Position numbers and translations under genes: made by a program. A stretch of DNA of 64,000 nt from Silvibacterium acidisoli. GTDB lineage: Bacteria; Acidobacteriota; Terriglobia; Terriglobales; Acidobacteriaceae. Within the stretch, counting starts at the first letter, position 1; each line of letters opens with the position of its first letter. The stretch spans positions 558,001 through 622,000 of the forward strand of contig CP085323.1 of the NCBI GenBank assembly GCA_022870745.1, read 5' to 3'. The notes under the pieces are model-generated. The model did not search any database. It was not told where the DNA came from and was given only the letters and a program-made list of their open reading frames with translations. This document shows positions 62,610 through 64,000 of the stretch, piece by piece.

Positions 62610-63280
62610 GGCGTCGCGACCAGCGTATAACCGAGCGCCCGCACAGTACGAATCTGGCTCTCCTGACCTTTCAGATCAATCTTCGAGCGCAAGCTGTGGA
62701 TATAGAAATCGATGCTGCTATCGCTTACATCCGAATTGTAAGACCAGCCAACCTCCCTGACCTGATTTCGAGTGACAAGCTGGTTCTTGCGCCGCATCAA
62801 CAGCTCGAGCAGGGCATACTGCTTCTTGGTGAGTCCGATCGGCTGGCCGTTGCGAATGACGACCCGGTTCATCGTGTCCAATACAAGGTCTCCCGCAAGA
62901 AGACACGAGGGTTCGATGACAGGCCGGCGGCGGCTGAGCGCGCGGATGCGCGCGATAAAAACCTGAAGCTGGAATGGTTTTGTGAGGTAGTCGTCAGCGC
63001 CGAGATTCAGACCGTGCACGATGTCGGGCATCGTATCCCGAGCCGTAAGCATGAGTACAGGGATATCGCACTTTCTTGCTCTAATCTGCTGCAGCACGCT
63101 GAATCCATCGAGGCCCGGCAGCATGATATCGAGCACCGCAATGTCAAAGGGCACACTCAACAACAAGTCCCGGCCCTCGTCTCCGCGCTCAGAGATGGAT
63201 ACCTGATGGCCTTCTTCCATCAGGCCCTGGCGAAGAAGATTACCAATCCTCTTATTGTCTTCGATGATGAGGATGTTCAT
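62606..63280 (-). CDS. OmpR-family response regulator 2
   Basis: 224 residues. Receiver with EDN at 7-9, Asp51 (AVLDIMLPGLDG), MLTARD and YLTKPF; winged-helix effector domain (IGLTKKQYALLELLMRRK and SSIDFYIHSLRSKID). A paralogue of response regulator 1. It is divergent from the HAVPP gene at 63447, and the 166-base space between them holds a CTAAG-N6-CTAAG box, so control of both is likely. Confidence 0.94.
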   Translation of the reverse strand: MNILIIEDNKRIGNLLRQGLMEEGHQVSISERGDEGRDLLLSVPFDIAVLDIMLPGLDGFSVLQQIRARKCDIPVLMLTARDTMPDIVHGLNLGADDYLTKPFQLQVFIARIRALSRRRPVIEPSCLLAGDLVLDTMNRVVIRNGQPIGLTKKQYALLELLMRRKNQLVTRNQVREVGWSYNSDVSDSSIDFYIHSLRSKIDLKGQESQIRTVRALGYTLVATP

Positions 63281-63349
63281 GTCTGGCTATTAGAACTGGA
63301 TGAATGTTAAAAGCAAATCCCCGGTTTATTAAATAGCTGTTACCTGCTT

Positions 63350-63371
63350 GATTTCTAAGATTGATCTAAGG
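63350..63371. promoter_or_regulatory. CTAAG-N6-CTAAG box, copy 2
   Basis: CTAAG at 63355-63359 and 63366-63370, 11 bases apart, inside GATTTCTAAG...CTAAGG. It matches copy 1 (46804-46825) at 19 of 22 positions. It lies 76 bases before the HAVPP gene and 75-90 bases before response regulator 2. Confidence 0.55.
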
Positions 63372-63446
63372 CAGTTCTTTTCGAATCCATTCAGAGCCGG
63401 TTGCATGAACCCGGCAACCAACTCAATTCACCAGGAGCACTGATCC

Positions 63447-63965
63447 ATGTCACTTTCGACAGCAAGAATGTTTCTTCTCGTAGCCTTGAGTGTGGCCCCA
63501 TCGGCTATTTTTGCTCAGGATAAGCCGGCAAAAGCGCCCGCACAGGATCCCTCGACCTATATGCACGTTCACGCTCCGTTCGCCGAGGACCTGGTGAACA
63601 AGGTGAAGGCCGCTCACAATGACGAGCTCGTAAAGCTCGGTATCCATGCGGTCCCGCCCGGAGAAACGGACAACGTCATCATTGCCAATATCACTCCGTC
63701 TAAGATCGGGAAAAAGTCTTCCGAGGGTGATCTGAAGAATCTTGCCACCGGTAAGCCTGTTGCTAAGAAGCTCGACAAGGATAAGACCTTCGATCTGCTT
63801 CTTCCGCTGACCGATGCAAAGGGGCGCGACCTTGACGGCGGATTTGTAGTCATGGAAGTGCCATTTACCAAGGCCAGCGACGAGGAAGAGGCCATCAAGA
63901 TCGGAGTCGCGGTTCGTGATGACATCCAGAAGCAGATTCCAAGCAAGAAAGCTCTTTACAAGTAG
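63447..63965 (+). CDS. Small exported HAVPP-domain protein, copy 2
   Basis: 172 residues, unrecognised family. CAGGAG precedes the ATG; a signal peptide ends near IFAQ. The mature domain has HVHAPFAEDLVNKVKAA near 40, KLGIHAVPPGETDNVIIA near 63, KIGKKSSEGDL near 86, FDLLLPLTDAKGRDLDGG near 115, FVVMEVPFTKAS near 133 and a final IKIGVAVRDDIQKQIPSKK. It has no Cys. About 60% identical by eye to the protein at 47297 in the mature part. It is divergent from response regulator 2 and shares its CTAAG box, so it may be a target or a periplasmic partner of that system. Confidence 0.83.
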   Translation: MSLSTARMFLLVALSVAPSAIFAQDKPAKAPAQDPSTYMHVHAPFAEDLVNKVKAAHNDELVKLGIHAVPPGETDNVIIANITPSKIGKKSSEGDLKNLATGKPVAKKLDKDKTFDLLLPLTDAKGRDLDGGFVVMEVPFTKASDEEEAIKIGVAVRDDIQKQIPSKKALYK

Positions 63966-64000
63966 TCGGTGTTAGATTCGAAAGATTGTAGCAACAGATG

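Overview
The window reads as a chromosome segment of an acidobacterium, probably class Terriglobia, family Acidobacteriaceae. This is inferred from the high G+C coding style, three Oar-type TonB-dependent receptors with an N-terminal carboxypeptidase-regulatory domain, a type-B-like succinate dehydrogenase, and dispersed hairpin repeats in the spacers. No phage, transposase, integrase, rRNA or CRISPR array is visible. One tRNA-Ser(GGA) is present.

Layout. 1-2 kb: end of sdhA, sdhB and a VanZ-like protein. 2-4 kb: an alpha/beta hydrolase divergent from a CGNR zinc-finger regulator, with GTAACC repeats between them. 3.6-8.7 kb (minus strand): a GGDEF cyclase, miaB, a bifunctional-nuclease-domain protein and an NAD(P)-binding epimerase-like protein as one likely operon, then an acyltransferase-3 protein. 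9-14.4 kb: pdxS, pdxT, and coxB-coxA-coxC with a tiny CxxC membrane protein; the oxidase has unusual proton-channel and Mg-site residues. 14.8-15.7 kb: thiS, a small membrane protein and a UBP-type zinc finger. 15.9-30 kb: a long respiratory complex I operon, nuoA-C-D-x-y-E-F-G-H-J-K-L-M-N, without nuoB or nuoI and with two unrecognised genes between nuoD and nuoE. 30-33 kb: an exported sulfatase and a RES/DUF2384 toxin-antitoxin pair. 33-35 kb: only the membrane part of the F-type ATP synthase (atpZ-atpI-atpB-atpE). 35-41 kb: lysS, map, a YmdB-like phosphoesterase, an Rrf2 regulator, a MATE transporter and the tRNA.

41.8-64 kb is the most interesting part: a locus dedicated to the cell envelope. 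It has three TonB-dependent receptors, three exported YVTN/YncE beta-propeller proteins (one fused to a phosphoesterase domain), a Tat-like exported MmgE/PrpD protein, two OmpR-type two-component systems, and a small exported domain that I do not recognise. That domain, here called the HAVPP domain after a conserved motif, occurs twice as a stand-alone exported protein and once as the C-terminal tail of a beta-propeller. Promoter regions of the locus carry two variants of an 11-bp-spaced direct repeat (CTAAG-N6-CTAAG and CTGAA-N6-CTGAA), one next to each response-regulator gene. This suggests two related sensory circuits controlling uptake and periplasmic processing of an unknown compound.

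Energy genes dominate the first half (complex II, a haem-copper oxidase, complex I, ATP synthase Fo); the second half is envelope sensing and transport. All calls come from reading the sequence; no database search was run.
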